A stretch of DNA of 64,000 nt. Source: Leadbettera azotonutricia ZAS-9 (GTDB lineage Bacteria > Spirochaetota > Spirochaetia > Treponematales > Breznakiellaceae). Numbering within the stretch: the stretch's first letter is position 1; every line of letters starts with the position of its first letter. Under the pieces are notes generated by a model that worked only from the letters and a program-made list of their open reading frames with translations, did not search any database and was not told where the DNA came from. Made by a program: the position numbers and the translations under genes. Where the stretch lies: NCBI RefSeq assembly GCF_000214355.1, contig NC_015577.1, forward strand, positions 1,349,121 to 1,413,120, given 5' to 3'. Shown one piece after another: positions 17,705 to 24,779 of the stretch.

Positions 17705-18685
17705 TTAATCGTCTTCTGTGATGTCAACATCCACCGACAGGGCTATTTTGTAGGTTTTTCCCTTCTGCACCGTTACAGGGCGAATGATAGAATAGTCGCT
17801 CACCTGGAAACGGACCTCGTGGAATCCGGGTTCCACAGGATGGGGCAGCTGAGGATCTCTCACCAGCACATTATCCAGGAAAATTCGGGCATTTTCAGGA
17901 TATTCAAAGAGTATGAGGGGGGTAGGGTCCTGGAGTTCCACCTGGACATCGAGGACTTTTGCCCGTTCTACCACAAAACGGCGGCTTTCATTGCGGTAAT
18001 CTTCGGAAACCAGCACCAGGCTATGTTCCCCCTCTTTAAGGAGTAGTTCCTCATCCTGATTCTCCACCAATTTGTCATCAATGAGGATGGACACAGGCTG
18101 TTTCGGCAGCTGCTCGGGGTAATGCAGCACGAGTTTAACCGCCCCCTCATCGCTCAATATCGGCTTGGCCGCCAGGCGGAACACCATGTTCTCTATCTCC
18201 TCGCTTATCCCCTTGATAACCGGCATGAGCCTGAAAAGCAGGGGAAAGGTGGAGGGGGCTACAACGCCTGTGGGTATCATTATATACGGGGAAGCCCTGA
18301 GTCCATGGCCTTGCCTTAGGGGTATCTGCCAGGTGCTTTGGACTTTGCCGGGCATGGCCTCGATATGCAATTGCCTGGCTTCTATGTCAGCAACCCCCTG
18401 GGCCGGAAGGTTTGAGAGATTGTTGTAGAGCAGCACGCCGAGGCTTCCGCTGTAAGAAATCCAACGTTGGGGGGCGGTGAGTTCCAATTGCACTCCCCTG
18501 AAAAACCTGATGTCCCCGGAAAGCTGGATTGCCGCTGTGGAGGTATAGGTGAGGGGGAGGCTTGAGCCTTCAAGGTTATCCAGGGATATGACAATGATCC
18601 CTGCATTGAGTATGCGGAGAGGCTCCGCATAGAGCTTAAAGTTTGCGAGGCATAAACATACTAAAAGTACCCTGCGGAGCTTCAT
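17705..18685 (-). CDS. Periplasmic PEGA-domain protein
   Basis: A short signal peptide (RVLLVCLCLANFKLYA) is followed by a beta-rich protein of 326 aa. The C-terminal third contains two PEGA-like segments: one around residues 215-245 (KEGEHSLVLVSEDYRNES) and one at about 255-315 (PENARIFLDNVLV, then VEPGFHEVRFQVSDY). PEGA domains are surface or periplasmic beta-sandwich modules of unknown ligand, common in spirochaetes. The N-terminal part (ILNAGIIVISLDNLEGSSLP) has no family I can name. The start has AGGGAA upstream. It follows the M23 peptidase gene by 24 nt and ends at a strong terminator, so it probably works at the cell envelope with that peptidase. Confidence 0.8.
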   Translation of the reverse strand: MKLRRVLLVCLCLANFKLYAEPLRILNAGIIVISLDNLEGSSLPLTYTSTAAIQLSGDIRFFRGVQLELTAPQRWISYSGSLGVLLYNNLSNLPAQGVADIEARQLHIEAMPGKVQSTWQIPLRQGHGLRASPYIMIPTGVVAPSTFPLLFRLMPVIKGISEEIENMVFRLAAKPILSDEGAVKLVLHYPEQLPKQPVSILIDDKLVENQDEELLLKEGEHSLVLVSEDYRNESRRFVVERAKVLDVQVELQDPTPLILFEYPENARIFLDNVLVRDPQLPHPVEPGFHEVRFQVSDYSIIRPVTVQKGKTYKIALSVDVDITEDD

Positions 18686-18709
18686 TTTTCCCTGCTCTTA
18701 AAAAATCAG

Positions 18710-19660
18710 CTAGCGAAAGATCCCAAGCAGCCTGCCGGGGTCTCTGGCCCTGCCGTTCTGCCTGAGTTCGAAATGAAGGTGGGGCCCTGTGGACTGTCCT
18801 GTGGAACCTACCCTCCCTATAAGGTTACCTGATCGAAGCTCCTGGTTCAAGGTGGTTTCGATTTTTGAGAGGTGGCCGTAAAGGCTTACCCAGTTGTCCC
18901 CGTGGCTTATGATGATGTAATTCCCAAAGACGGGATCGTTGCCTTGCTCGTTCACCACCCCGTCCCTGGCAGCATAAACCTCGGCCCCCTCCGGGCTGGC
19001 AAGGTCCAGGCCCTGGTGCACCCCGGGACGGCCTGTAACCGGGTTGACCCTTGGCCCGTAAGGGCTTGAAACCTGGAAATTTTCCAAGGGATAGTGAAAA
19101 CCCTTGTTGAGGAAAAAGGCCCTTTCGGTGGGGCTTAAATCCTCACCCGGCAGGAAGCGAAACCGGGTTTTGGTCTTCCCTGCCCCGATGAAAAGCCACA
19201 CCCCCTCTTCCCTTTGGGAGGAGCCGAGGAGCCGTTCAAGATCGTTCCCCGGTTTTTCAGGTATGAACAATCCCGGGGAAGAGGGGAGGAGCAGAGGCTC
19301 CCCGTTTTTCAAGTCTTCGGGATGGGAAAGCCGGTTCAGGGTTGCCAGGGCCGCGTAGGGTATGTTGCAGCGGGCTGCAAGGCCCAAAATATCATCACTT
19401 TCCAAAGGTACATAGGCATAGACCGTGAGCGACTCCGCCATGGCTTCAGGGGGAATTTGGGCCAGGAAAAGCCGTTTCCTGGCCGTTTCCACATCAGAAA
19501 GGTATTGCTTAAAAATAGCATCCCGCGAATCAAGGCGCAAAATGAGGGGCAGGCTGAGGCTGCCGTTTTCACCAGCCCCCAGGAGGGGCAGAACAAACAA
19601 GAGGAAATAAAAAAAAGGCAAGGGTTTACCCTTGCCTTGGCTCGTCAAAAAGCCGCCCAC
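18710..19660 (-). CDS. LysM / M23 (LytM-type) peptidoglycan peptidase
   Basis: A hydrophobic export signal (LPFFYFLLFVLPLLG) precedes a LysM-like region around residues 78-128 (YAYVPLESDDILGLAARCNI...NGEPLLLPSSPG) and a C-terminal M23 domain. The zinc-site motifs are intact: VHQGLDLASPEG (HxxxD), the His in ISHGDNWVSLYGH, and GPHLHFELR (HxH). This predicts an endopeptidase that cleaves peptide cross-links, or an activator of amidases. The start is uncertain. A GTG at 19660 shares its first base with the ferredoxin stop codon (GAGGA 3 nt before it). A TTG at 19648 is an alternative, and only starts further in leave out the terminator hairpin that overlaps the first codons. Confidence 0.87.
   Translation of the reverse strand: MGGFLTSQGKGKPLPFFYFLLFVLPLLGAGENGSLSLPLILRLDSRDAIFKQYLSDVETARKRLFLAQIPPEAMAESLTVYAYVPLESDDILGLAARCNIPYAALATLNRLSHPEDLKNGEPLLLPSSPGLFIPEKPGNDLERLLGSSQREEGVWLFIGAGKTKTRFRFLPGEDLSPTERAFFLNKGFHYPLENFQVSSPYGPRVNPVTGRPGVHQGLDLASPEGAEVYAARDGVVNEQGNDPVFGNYIIISHGDNWVSLYGHLSKIETTLNQELRSGNLIGRVGSTGQSTGPHLHFELRQNGRARDPGRLLGIFR
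19608..19638 (-). terminator. Perfect hairpin terminator inside start of M23 gene
   Basis: On the minus strand AAGGCAAGGG and CCCTTGCCTT form a perfect 10-bp stem around a 4-nt loop, followed by a run of seven T residues. It should end most transcripts of the ferredoxin gene. It lies within the first codons of the M23 peptidase, so that gene depends on readthrough or has a later start. Confidence 0.8.
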
Positions 19661-19830
19661 TATTCCTCAGCAATTGCTTCGGTGGGGCAGACACCGGCGC
19701 ATGCGCCGCAGCTCACGCACTTTCCGGGATCGATCCAGCGCTTCCCGTCTTTTTCGGAAATTGCTTCCACGGCACATTCGCTGTCACAGGAACCGCAGTT
19801 AACGCACGCATCTCCAACCTTGTAAGCCAT
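19660..19830 (-). CDS. Small 2[4Fe-4S] ferredoxin
   Basis: This 56-aa gene starts at the ATG at 19830 (AGAGGTG upstream) and ends with TAG at 19660. It encodes two clostridial-type cluster motifs: CVNCGSCDSEC and CVSCGACAGVCP, each CxxCxxCxxxC followed by a Cys that completes the other cluster. It is a cytosolic low-potential electron carrier, as is usual for anaerobes using pyruvate:ferredoxin oxidoreductase or hydrogenase. One short insertion (KDGKRWIDPGK) separates the clusters. A promoter is visible 30 nt upstream, and a strong terminator follows the stop. Confidence 0.96.
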   Translation of the reverse strand: MAYKVGDACVNCGSCDSECAVEAISEKDGKRWIDPGKCVSCGACAGVCPTEAIAEE

Positions 19831-19861
19831 AATACACCTCTCTAACGGTAAATTTTCATCT

Positions 19862-19890
19862 ACGATACACTACCTGATCTTTTTTTTCAA
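19862..19890 (-). promoter_or_regulatory. Promoter of ferredoxin gene
   Basis: Minus strand: TTGAAA (19890-19885), 17-bp spacer, TATCGT (19867-19862). The expected transcript start is about 25 nt before the ATG, leaving room for the AGAGGTG ribosome site. The promoter overlaps the last codons of the TetR gene. Confidence 0.45.
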
Positions 19891-20559
19891 TACATGCCCT
19901 TTGGCTCCGGATTTGCGCCCGGCGCCAGCAGCGGGCTCAATACCCAGCGCGTTCCGGATCAGATCGTAAAAGCCTGAAAATATTGTATCTGAGTCATATT
20001 GATGGAGCATAGGGATATGGGCAAAGGGCGTGGTCTCGAATTCCAGATCGAAAATGAAGGACAGGGTAATATTCATCAGGATGGTAGCGGTAATATCCGG
20101 GTCTTTGAGGGGACGTATGCTCCCGTCGGCATTTCCCTTGCGCAGTATATCGGTAAGTATAGCCCTGAATCCGGAAAATTCCTGTTCCATGCCGGCATTA
20201 TTGCCGGGCTGTCCGGTGAGGGTCGGCAGCCTGAAGTAGAGCGCGATATTCGGATCCCTGCGGAGGGTTTCAAAAAAGAACAGAAAGGCTTCCATCTGTT
20301 CGGCGCCGGCAGCCTGTGCAGGTATGGCTTCCTGCATCTTGAGCTTAATGCGGTCCGTGTTTATGGAGATCAGCTCGGAAAGAATCTGGGCCTTGGTGCT
20401 GAAATGAGAATAGACCGTGCCGATGCTGACATCGGCTTTATTGGCTATCTCCCGGATGGTTGTTTCCCCGTATGAGTGTTCAGCGGCAAAAAGCTGTTTC
20501 GCGGCTGCAAGGATGCGCCCCTTGGCCTCTTTTTTCTTCCGATCAACCCGGGATTCCAT
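19870..20559 (-). CDS. TetR-family transcriptional repressor
   Basis: The N-terminal helix-turn-helix reads AKQLFAAEHSYGETTIREI followed by ANKADVSIGTVYSHFSTKAQ, a clear TetR signature (TT.REIA..A.VS.GTVY.HF..K). The ligand-binding part (about residues 65-200) is helical and not assignable. The start at 20559 (MESRVDRKKK) puts the usual 15 residues before the first helix; upstream in-frame ATGs at 20586 and 20595 would run through the apparent promoter. The C-terminus is very basic. The gene is divergent from a small membrane protein and an MFS transporter, the classic layout for a repressor of an efflux or uptake gene. A palindrome over its own start suggests autoregulation. Confidence 0.9.
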   Translation of the reverse strand: MESRVDRKKKEAKGRILAAAKQLFAAEHSYGETTIREIANKADVSIGTVYSHFSTKAQILSELISINTDRIKLKMQEAIPAQAAGAEQMEAFLFFFETLRRDPNIALYFRLPTLTGQPGNNAGMEQEFSGFRAILTDILRKGNADGSIRPLKDPDITATILMNITLSFIFDLEFETTPFAHIPMLHQYDSDTIFSGFYDLIRNALGIEPAAGAGRKSGAKGHVLKKKIR

Positions 20560-20578
20560 TGCATTATTGTAATGGAAT
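20553..20578. promoter_or_regulatory. Candidate TetR operator (26-bp palindrome)
   Basis: ATTCCATT at 20553-20560 and AATGGAAT at 20571-20578 flank a 10-bp centre that is itself partly symmetric, so 11 of 13 positions pair. The palindrome covers both the -10 box and the start codon of the TetR gene. Binding there would block transcription directly. Confidence 0.6.
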
Positions 20579-20594
20579 TGAAGCATGTTGTCCA
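20566..20594 (-). promoter_or_regulatory. Promoter of TetR gene, near-leaderless
   Basis: Minus strand: TGGACA (20594-20589), 17-bp spacer, TACAAT (20571-20566), each one base from consensus. The ATG at 20559 is 6 nt past the -10 box, so the mRNA should have almost no leader. This agrees with the lack of a Shine-Dalgarno sequence. Confidence 0.55.
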
Positions 20595-20614
20595 TAAAAT
20601 AAGTCTGTGGTATC

Positions 20615-21010
20615 ATGATCGCCATGGGATTAATCTTTTTAGGCATCCTGGCTGTAGGCATACTGGTCGTGATTGTGTACTTCTTTTTGTCCAAGAAGTC
20701 GTCGAAGACGTTGAAGCTGGCGGCTTTGGGGGCCTTGATCTTGAGCGGCATCGCACTGGCGGTTTGCGCTTTCTTTTTGTTTTCCGGCTCCGGGGTTAGC
20801 CCGGCTGGCCCCTATGATGCTCCAGCCCTGACCCAGGCAGCCCCGCCGGCAAAGAACACCAATATTACCGGCCTGGTTATTTTCCTTGCGCTGCTCCTGG
20901 CATTCTTCGGGTTTATTATTTACCTTGGCATGAAAGATCAGAAGAAGAAAATCCTGGACAATGCCATTGCCAATACCAAAGATTCAGATTTGGAAGAAGA
21001 TAGTTTTTAA
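20615..21010 (+). CDS. Small membrane protein, three predicted TM segments
   Basis: The 131-aa protein has hydrophobic segments at about residues 4-24 (GLIFLGILAVGILVVIVYFF), 35-57 (LAALGALILSGIALAVCAFF) and 83-104 (NITGLVIFLALLLAFFGFII), and a charged C-terminal tail (KDQKKKILDNAIANTKDSDL). I do not recognise a family. The start could be 20615 or the in-frame ATG at 20624; neither has a clear ribosome site. It ends 21 nt before the MFS gene start and is divergent from the TetR gene, so it is probably co-expressed with the transporter under TetR control (inference from layout). Confidence 0.7.
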   Translation: MIAMGLIFLGILAVGILVVIVYFFLSKKSSKTLKLAALGALILSGIALAVCAFFLFSGSGVSPAGPYDAPALTQAAPPAKNTNITGLVIFLALLLAFFGFIIYLGMKDQKKKILDNAIANTKDSDLEEDSF

Positions 21011-21031
21011 TCAATACCGGAGGATGCCGCG

Positions 21032-22219
21032 CTGTTAACGTACAAACACACCCGCTACGCCTGCTATATTGGCTATGTGGTTCAAGCCATAGTCAATAAT
21101 CTGGCGCCCTTGTTTTTCATCATATTTTCCGAAAGATACAATATCTCCTATGCGGGCCTTGGCTCCTTGGTTATGCTCAACTTCCTTATCCAGCTCATTG
21201 TGGATGCCTTCTGCATCAAGTTTGCGGCGCGCATCGGGTATAAGAAGCTTCTTGTCATAGCCCAGGCAGCCAGCGCCCTGGGGCTCATACTCCTCGGGGT
21301 GCTGCCCCTCTTCATCACGCCTATTTATACCGCCTTGATAATGGCAGTCGTGGTCTATGCTTTCGGAGGCGGGCTTTTGGAAGTGCTGGTAAGCCCTGTG
21401 GTGGACGCCATTCCGGGGGAGGCGGAACAGAAGCCCGCTGCCATGAGCCTGCTCCATTCTTTTTACTGCTGGGGCCAGATGGCAGTAATACTGGTGTCCA
21501 CATTTTTACTGTCGATTATCGGCCTTGATCGCTGGTATATACTTCCTGTACTGTGGTCTGTAATTCCCCTGGCAAACATGTTCCTTGTAGCCCAGGTGCC
21601 CATAGTGCCCGCCATAGCGGAAAAAGACGCCATGGGCCTCCGGGGCATGATGAAGGCGCCGGTGTTCTTTGTGTGCCTCCTCATGATGCTCTGCGCGGGC
21701 GCCAGCGAGCAAGCGGTAGCCCAGTGGGCCTCCCTCTTTGCGGAAAAAGCCCTGGGGGTTCCCAAGGTCATGGGCGATGTTTTTGGCCCTGCAATGTTTG
21801 CGCTTTTCATGGGCCTGGGCAGGGTCATCCATGGCCTCCGGGGCGGTAAGATGAACCTTTTCGCCTATATGTTCTTCTGCAGCATCCTTTGCATACTCTG
21901 CTACCTGGGCATCACCCTGGTGCCCCATCCTGTGGTGCAGCTCATAGCCTGCGCCCTGACCGGTTTCGCCGTGAGCATCATGTGGCCTGCCGCCTTCTCC
22001 CTTTCAAGCGCCCGCTTCCCCATGGGCGGCGCTGCCCTCTTTGCGGTGCTGGCCCTCATGGGCGACATGGGCTGTTCTTCCGGCCCCTGGATCGTGGGCC
22101 TTGTTACCGATGCTGTGGGCAGCATTCGGGCGGGCATACTGGTGTGCATAGTATTCCCCGTGCTCTTTTTGGTGACCCTGTTCTTTTTAAAGAAGCAGAC
22201 GAAAGAAATGAAGCAGTAA
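21032..22219 (+). CDS. MFS transporter, probable CTG start
   Basis: The transporter of about 396 aa has roughly 12 hydrophobic segments. The first segment clearly begins upstream of the first standard start codon (GTG at 21077): the in-frame peptide LTYKHTRYACYIGYVVQAIV is a typical MFS entry. The only start-like codon with a ribosome site is CTG at 21032, with CCGGAGGA 8 nt before it. An ATG at 21024 is out of frame and stops after four codons. No substrate can be assigned, though the architecture resembles sugar or drug symporters of the small MFS branch. It follows the membrane protein gene and is likely controlled by the divergent TetR regulator. Confidence 0.85.
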   Translation: MLTYKHTRYACYIGYVVQAIVNNLAPLFFIIFSERYNISYAGLGSLVMLNFLIQLIVDAFCIKFAARIGYKKLLVIAQAASALGLILLGVLPLFITPIYTALIMAVVVYAFGGGLLEVLVSPVVDAIPGEAEQKPAAMSLLHSFYCWGQMAVILVSTFLLSIIGLDRWYILPVLWSVIPLANMFLVAQVPIVPAIAEKDAMGLRGMMKAPVFFVCLLMMLCAGASEQAVAQWASLFAEKALGVPKVMGDVFGPAMFALFMGLGRVIHGLRGGKMNLFAYMFFCSILCILCYLGITLVPHPVVQLIACALTGFAVSIMWPAAFSLSSARFPMGGAALFAVLALMGDMGCSSGPWIVGLVTDAVGSIRAGILVCIVFPVLFLVTLFFLKKQTKEMKQ

Positions 22220-22224
22220 ACCCG

Positions 22225-23241
22225 CTACCTCTTTAGTTCAGCCAAAGCTTTTTCCCGGACATCGATGATGCGGTCGCACCAGGCGTCGAATTCGGGGTCT
22301 TCTTTTTGGCATTCCTTGTGGGACAGCATGTATTCGATGGTTTTCCGGGCGCCCTGGTCGAAGCGGATTATGGCAGTGAAACCCGGTACAAGGCTTTTGA
22401 GTTTGGCATTGTCGAAGACCGCGCAGTTGGCTTTGTCGCCTATGAGGCCGCCCTGGAAATCGTAAGGGCCTGCGGCGTGGAGGAATTCGCTGGAGATGTG
22501 GACGGGCTTGAGGGGGACACCCAGGATGGACGCCACGGTTCCGTATATTTGATTCCAGGTGAGGACTTCGTCGGAGGTGATCTGCACCATCTCGCCCAGG
22601 GCGTGGGCATTGCCCATAAGGCCAATGAAAGCCTCGGCGAAATCGCTCGAATGGGTCGTGGTCCAGAGGCTTGTGCCGTCGCCGTGGACGATCACCTGTT
22701 TGCCTTCGAGCATGCGCTTCAAGGTCTGCCAGCTTCCGTTTTTGCCGTGTATGCCCAGGGGCACGCTCCGCTCATCGTAGGTGTGGCTGGGGAGCACTAC
22801 AGTGATGGGGAAGCCTTCTTCCCGGTACTTATGGTAAAAGAATTCCTCGCAGGCTATTTTGTTCCGTGAATATTCCCAGAAGGGGTTGGAATGGGGGGTT
22901 CCCTCGGTAATGCGGTAGCTGGAAGGGGGCTTCTGATAGGCCGAGGCCGAGCTTATAAAGATATACTGCTTGGTCTTGCCTTTGAAAAGCCGGTAATCCC
23001 GCTCAGCCTGCTGGGGCGTCATGATGATAAAATCGGCAACCACATCGAAGCTCAGGGCTTTGATCTTCTCCGCTGCTTCCTCTTCGTTGTTGATGTCGCA
23101 GGTGATCTCGTTTACCCCGGCGGGGAGTATGCTGTGACGGTTCCCCCTGTTGAGGAGCCAGAGTTCCCAGCCCCGGTCAGCCAGTTTCCTGGTGATGGCG
23201 GTGCTGATGGTGCCTGTGCCGCCTACAAATAATGCTTTCAT
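22225..23241 (-). CDS. NAD-dependent epimerase/dehydratase-family protein (extended SDR)
   Basis: The N-terminal MKALFVGGTGTISTAI is a Rossmann GxxGxxG nucleotide motif. The catalytic pair appears as the Tyr and Lys in FWEYSRNKIACEE (YxxxK), preceded by ISSASAYQ. The C-terminal half (GKNGSWQTLKRMLEGKQVIV, HGDGTSLWTTTHSSDFAEAF) is the usual substrate-binding part of the extended SDR group that also includes RNA-binding chloroplast relatives. It is probably a cytosolic NAD(P)-linked sugar-nucleotide enzyme, but the substrate is unknown. The start at 23241 is preferred to the in-frame codon at 23259, which lies in the promoter -10 region. No Shine-Dalgarno sequence is present. Confidence 0.87.
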   Translation of the reverse strand: MKALFVGGTGTISTAITRKLADRGWELWLLNRGNRHSILPAGVNEITCDINNEEEAAEKIKALSFDVVADFIIMTPQQAERDYRLFKGKTKQYIFISSASAYQKPPSSYRITEGTPHSNPFWEYSRNKIACEEFFYHKYREEGFPITVVLPSHTYDERSVPLGIHGKNGSWQTLKRMLEGKQVIVHGDGTSLWTTTHSSDFAEAFIGLMGNAHALGEMVQITSDEVLTWNQIYGTVASILGVPLKPVHISSEFLHAAGPYDFQGGLIGDKANCAVFDNAKLKSLVPGFTAIIRFDQGARKTIEYMLSHKECQKEDPEFDAWCDRIIDVREKALAELKR

Positions 23242-23250
23242 GGTAAAATG

Positions 23251-23279
23251 ATTATACAACAGGGCATGGGAGATTTCAA
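23251..23279 (-). promoter_or_regulatory. Strong promoter of epimerase gene, near-leaderless
   Basis: Minus strand: TTGAAA (23279-23274), 17-bp spacer, perfect TATAAT (23256-23251). The ATG at 23241 follows the -10 box after 9 nt, so the leader would be two or three bases. The insertion sequence ends only 11 bp upstream of the -35 box and leaves the promoter intact. Confidence 0.65.
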
Positions 23280-23289
23280 TGCCTCGCGT

Positions 23290-23346
23290 TGCCTCATAAA
23301 TAATCTAACCCAAAACAGGGAATGCCTCATAATAAAATTCTAACCC
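23290..23346 (+). repeat. Left end of IS: two direct copies of the terminal repeat
   Basis: Copy 1 is 23290-23311 and copy 2 is 23323-23346. Both run TGCCTCATAA...TCTAACCC in the same direction. They match the inverse of the right-end copies. Two sites per end suggest paired transposase binding. Confidence 0.85.
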
Positions 23347-23391
23347 AAATTATGTAGCCTATATCCGGTAACAAGGGTACCGGAGGGCTCA

Positions 23392-24627
23392 ATGGGGTTA
23401 ACGATGAAAGAGAAACAGGCGCTTGCCAGAGAAATCAGCATGCGGTATCGCAAAGCCGGGAAAAAGGGCAAGACCGCTATCCTGGACGAGTTTGTCCAGA
23501 ACACAGGGTACAACCGGAAATACGCCCTGCACCTTTTGGCGAATTGGGGGAGAACGGAACTGGTCAGACTGGCCGGAAGGGTTGTTAAGCTCAAGGCCGA
23601 TGCGTTTAAAAAACGAAAAGCAGGGGGAGGGCGGAAGCCGGTCTACCAGGCGGCAACGATAAAAGCCCTCAAACTGATTTGGGAGTTCTTTGATTACATG
23701 TGCGGGAAAAGGCTTTCCCCCTTCCTCCGGGAACAGATGCCTTTCCTCAATCCCTGCAAGGAGTTTGGCATCACCAAGGAGGTAAAGGCGCAGCTGCTTG
23801 CCATAAGCCCCGCCACCATCGACCGGAAGCTCAAGCCTGAACGGAAGAAGCTGGAATTAAAAGGACGGAGCGCCACACGGCCCGGCGGCCTCCTCAAGCA
23901 CCAGATCCCCATCCGTGTCTTTTATGCCTGGGATGAGAGGAAACCGGGCTTTTTTGAGCTGGATACGGTGGTTCATGACGGCGGAAACGCCTCAGGCGAG
24001 TTCTGCTGTACCCTCAATGCCACCGATGTCTATTCAGGCTGGGTGGAGCTCCGCGCCCTCCTCAACAAGGCCCATCGCTGGGTTAAAGAGGAGGTGTCTC
24101 TCTTCCCCTCCCAGTTTCCCTTCCCCCTTTTGGGCATCGACAGCGATAACGGCGGGGAGTTCATTAATTACCAGCTCAAGGCATGGTGTGACGAACACCG
24201 CGTCCAGTTCACCCGCAGCCGTTCCTACCACAAGAACGACAACTGCTTCGTGGAGCAGAAAAACGACATGACCGTCCGCAGGACCGTGGGGTACTATCGC
24301 TATGACACCCTCCAGGCCAGAGACGCCCTGGCCGAGGTCTACCGCCATCTCTGTCCCCTGCTCAACTATTTTTACCCTTCAGAAAAAATAATCGCCAAGG
24401 AGCGGATAGGGGCCAGGGTCAAGAAGGTGTACGACAAACCCAAGTCGCCCTACAGGCGCCTCTTGGAATCCCCTGACCTTCCTGATATTTTTAAGAACGA
24501 GCTTCGACGCAGGGCTGCCCGTCTCAATCCGGTCAAGCAGAAACGCCTGGTCAACCATGCACTGATGGCTCTCTTCGAGCTTCAGAGCCAGAAGTCCCTT
24601 GCTGCTTCGGCTCTTGAAGATATTTAG
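23392..24627 (+). CDS. DDE (rve-type) transposase
   Basis: The 411-aa protein has an N-terminal helix-turn-helix half (YRKAGKKGKTAILDEFVQNT, GYNRKYALHLLANWG) and an integrase-core catalytic half. Candidate acidic triad residues are the Asp of FFELDTVVHDGG, the Asp of LGIDSDNGGEF and the Glu of DNCFVEQKN, spaced as in retroviral-type cores. The phrase FTRSRSYHKNDNCFVEQKN is typical of this transposase group. The ATG at 23392 has GGAGG at good spacing. No frameshift or stop is seen. The product should cut and join the terminal repeats of this element. Confidence 0.93.
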   Translation: MGLTMKEKQALAREISMRYRKAGKKGKTAILDEFVQNTGYNRKYALHLLANWGRTELVRLAGRVVKLKADAFKKRKAGGGRKPVYQAATIKALKLIWEFFDYMCGKRLSPFLREQMPFLNPCKEFGITKEVKAQLLAISPATIDRKLKPERKKLELKGRSATRPGGLLKHQIPIRVFYAWDERKPGFFELDTVVHDGGNASGEFCCTLNATDVYSGWVELRALLNKAHRWVKEEVSLFPSQFPFPLLGIDSDNGGEFINYQLKAWCDEHRVQFTRSRSYHKNDNCFVEQKNDMTVRRTVGYYRYDTLQARDALAEVYRHLCPLLNYFYPSEKIIAKERIGARVKKVYDKPKSPYRRLLESPDLPDIFKNELRRRAARLNPVKQKRLVNHALMALFELQSQKSLAASALEDI

Positions 24628-24631
24628 CTAC

Positions 24632-24688
24632 GGTTAGATTTTTATTGTGAGGCAGCCGTTCTTTTCGGTTAGATTTTATTTTGAGGCA
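24632..24688 (-). repeat. Right end of IS: two copies of the terminal repeat, inverted
   Basis: The copies at 24632-24654 and 24667-24688 read GGTTAGAT...TGAGGCA on the plus strand, the inverse of the left-end copies. The first begins 4 nt after the transposase stop codon. Confidence 0.85.
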
Positions 24689-24715
24689 TTACGTGCCTCG
24701 CCCGCCCGCGAAGGG

Positions 24716-24746
24716 TTGACTTAACGTTAACTTTAAGCCCTATAGT
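24716..24746 (+). promoter_or_regulatory. MerR-type promoter with 19-bp spacer and dyad
   Basis: TTGACT (24716-24721) and TATAGT (24741-24746) are separated by 19 bp rather than 17. An 18-bp dyad at 24720-24737 (CTTAACGTT / AACTTTAAG, 8 of 9 pairs) fills the spacer. This is the hallmark of promoters activated by MerR-family proteins, which twist the DNA to realign the boxes; NmlR/AdhR-type members use similar CTTA...TAAG dyads. No merR gene is nearby. It should control the aldo/keto reductase genes downstream. Confidence 0.65.
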
Positions 24747-24779
24747 AAATTCAATAATTTTTTCAGGAGAGGTGAAGGA

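Larger units (their letters stand above)
23290..24688 (+). mobile_element. Insertion sequence with doubled terminal inverted repeats
   Basis: The 1399-bp element carries one transposase gene. Each end has two copies of a 22-24 bp repeat beginning TGCCTCA and ending TCTAACC: 23290-23311 and 23323-23346 on the left, and inverted at 24632-24654 and 24667-24688 on the right, with 33-35 bp between copies. The transposase type suggests an unclassified (ISNCY-like) rve/DDE family. A target duplication is not clear: tgcctcgc occurs on both sides but not flush with the repeats. The gene and both ends are intact, so the element may be active. Confidence 0.85.

Noticed and set aside
23280-24700. Target-site duplication of the insertion sequence
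   Set aside because: The word tgcctcgc is on both sides but not flush with the repeats, so it may reflect chance similarity.
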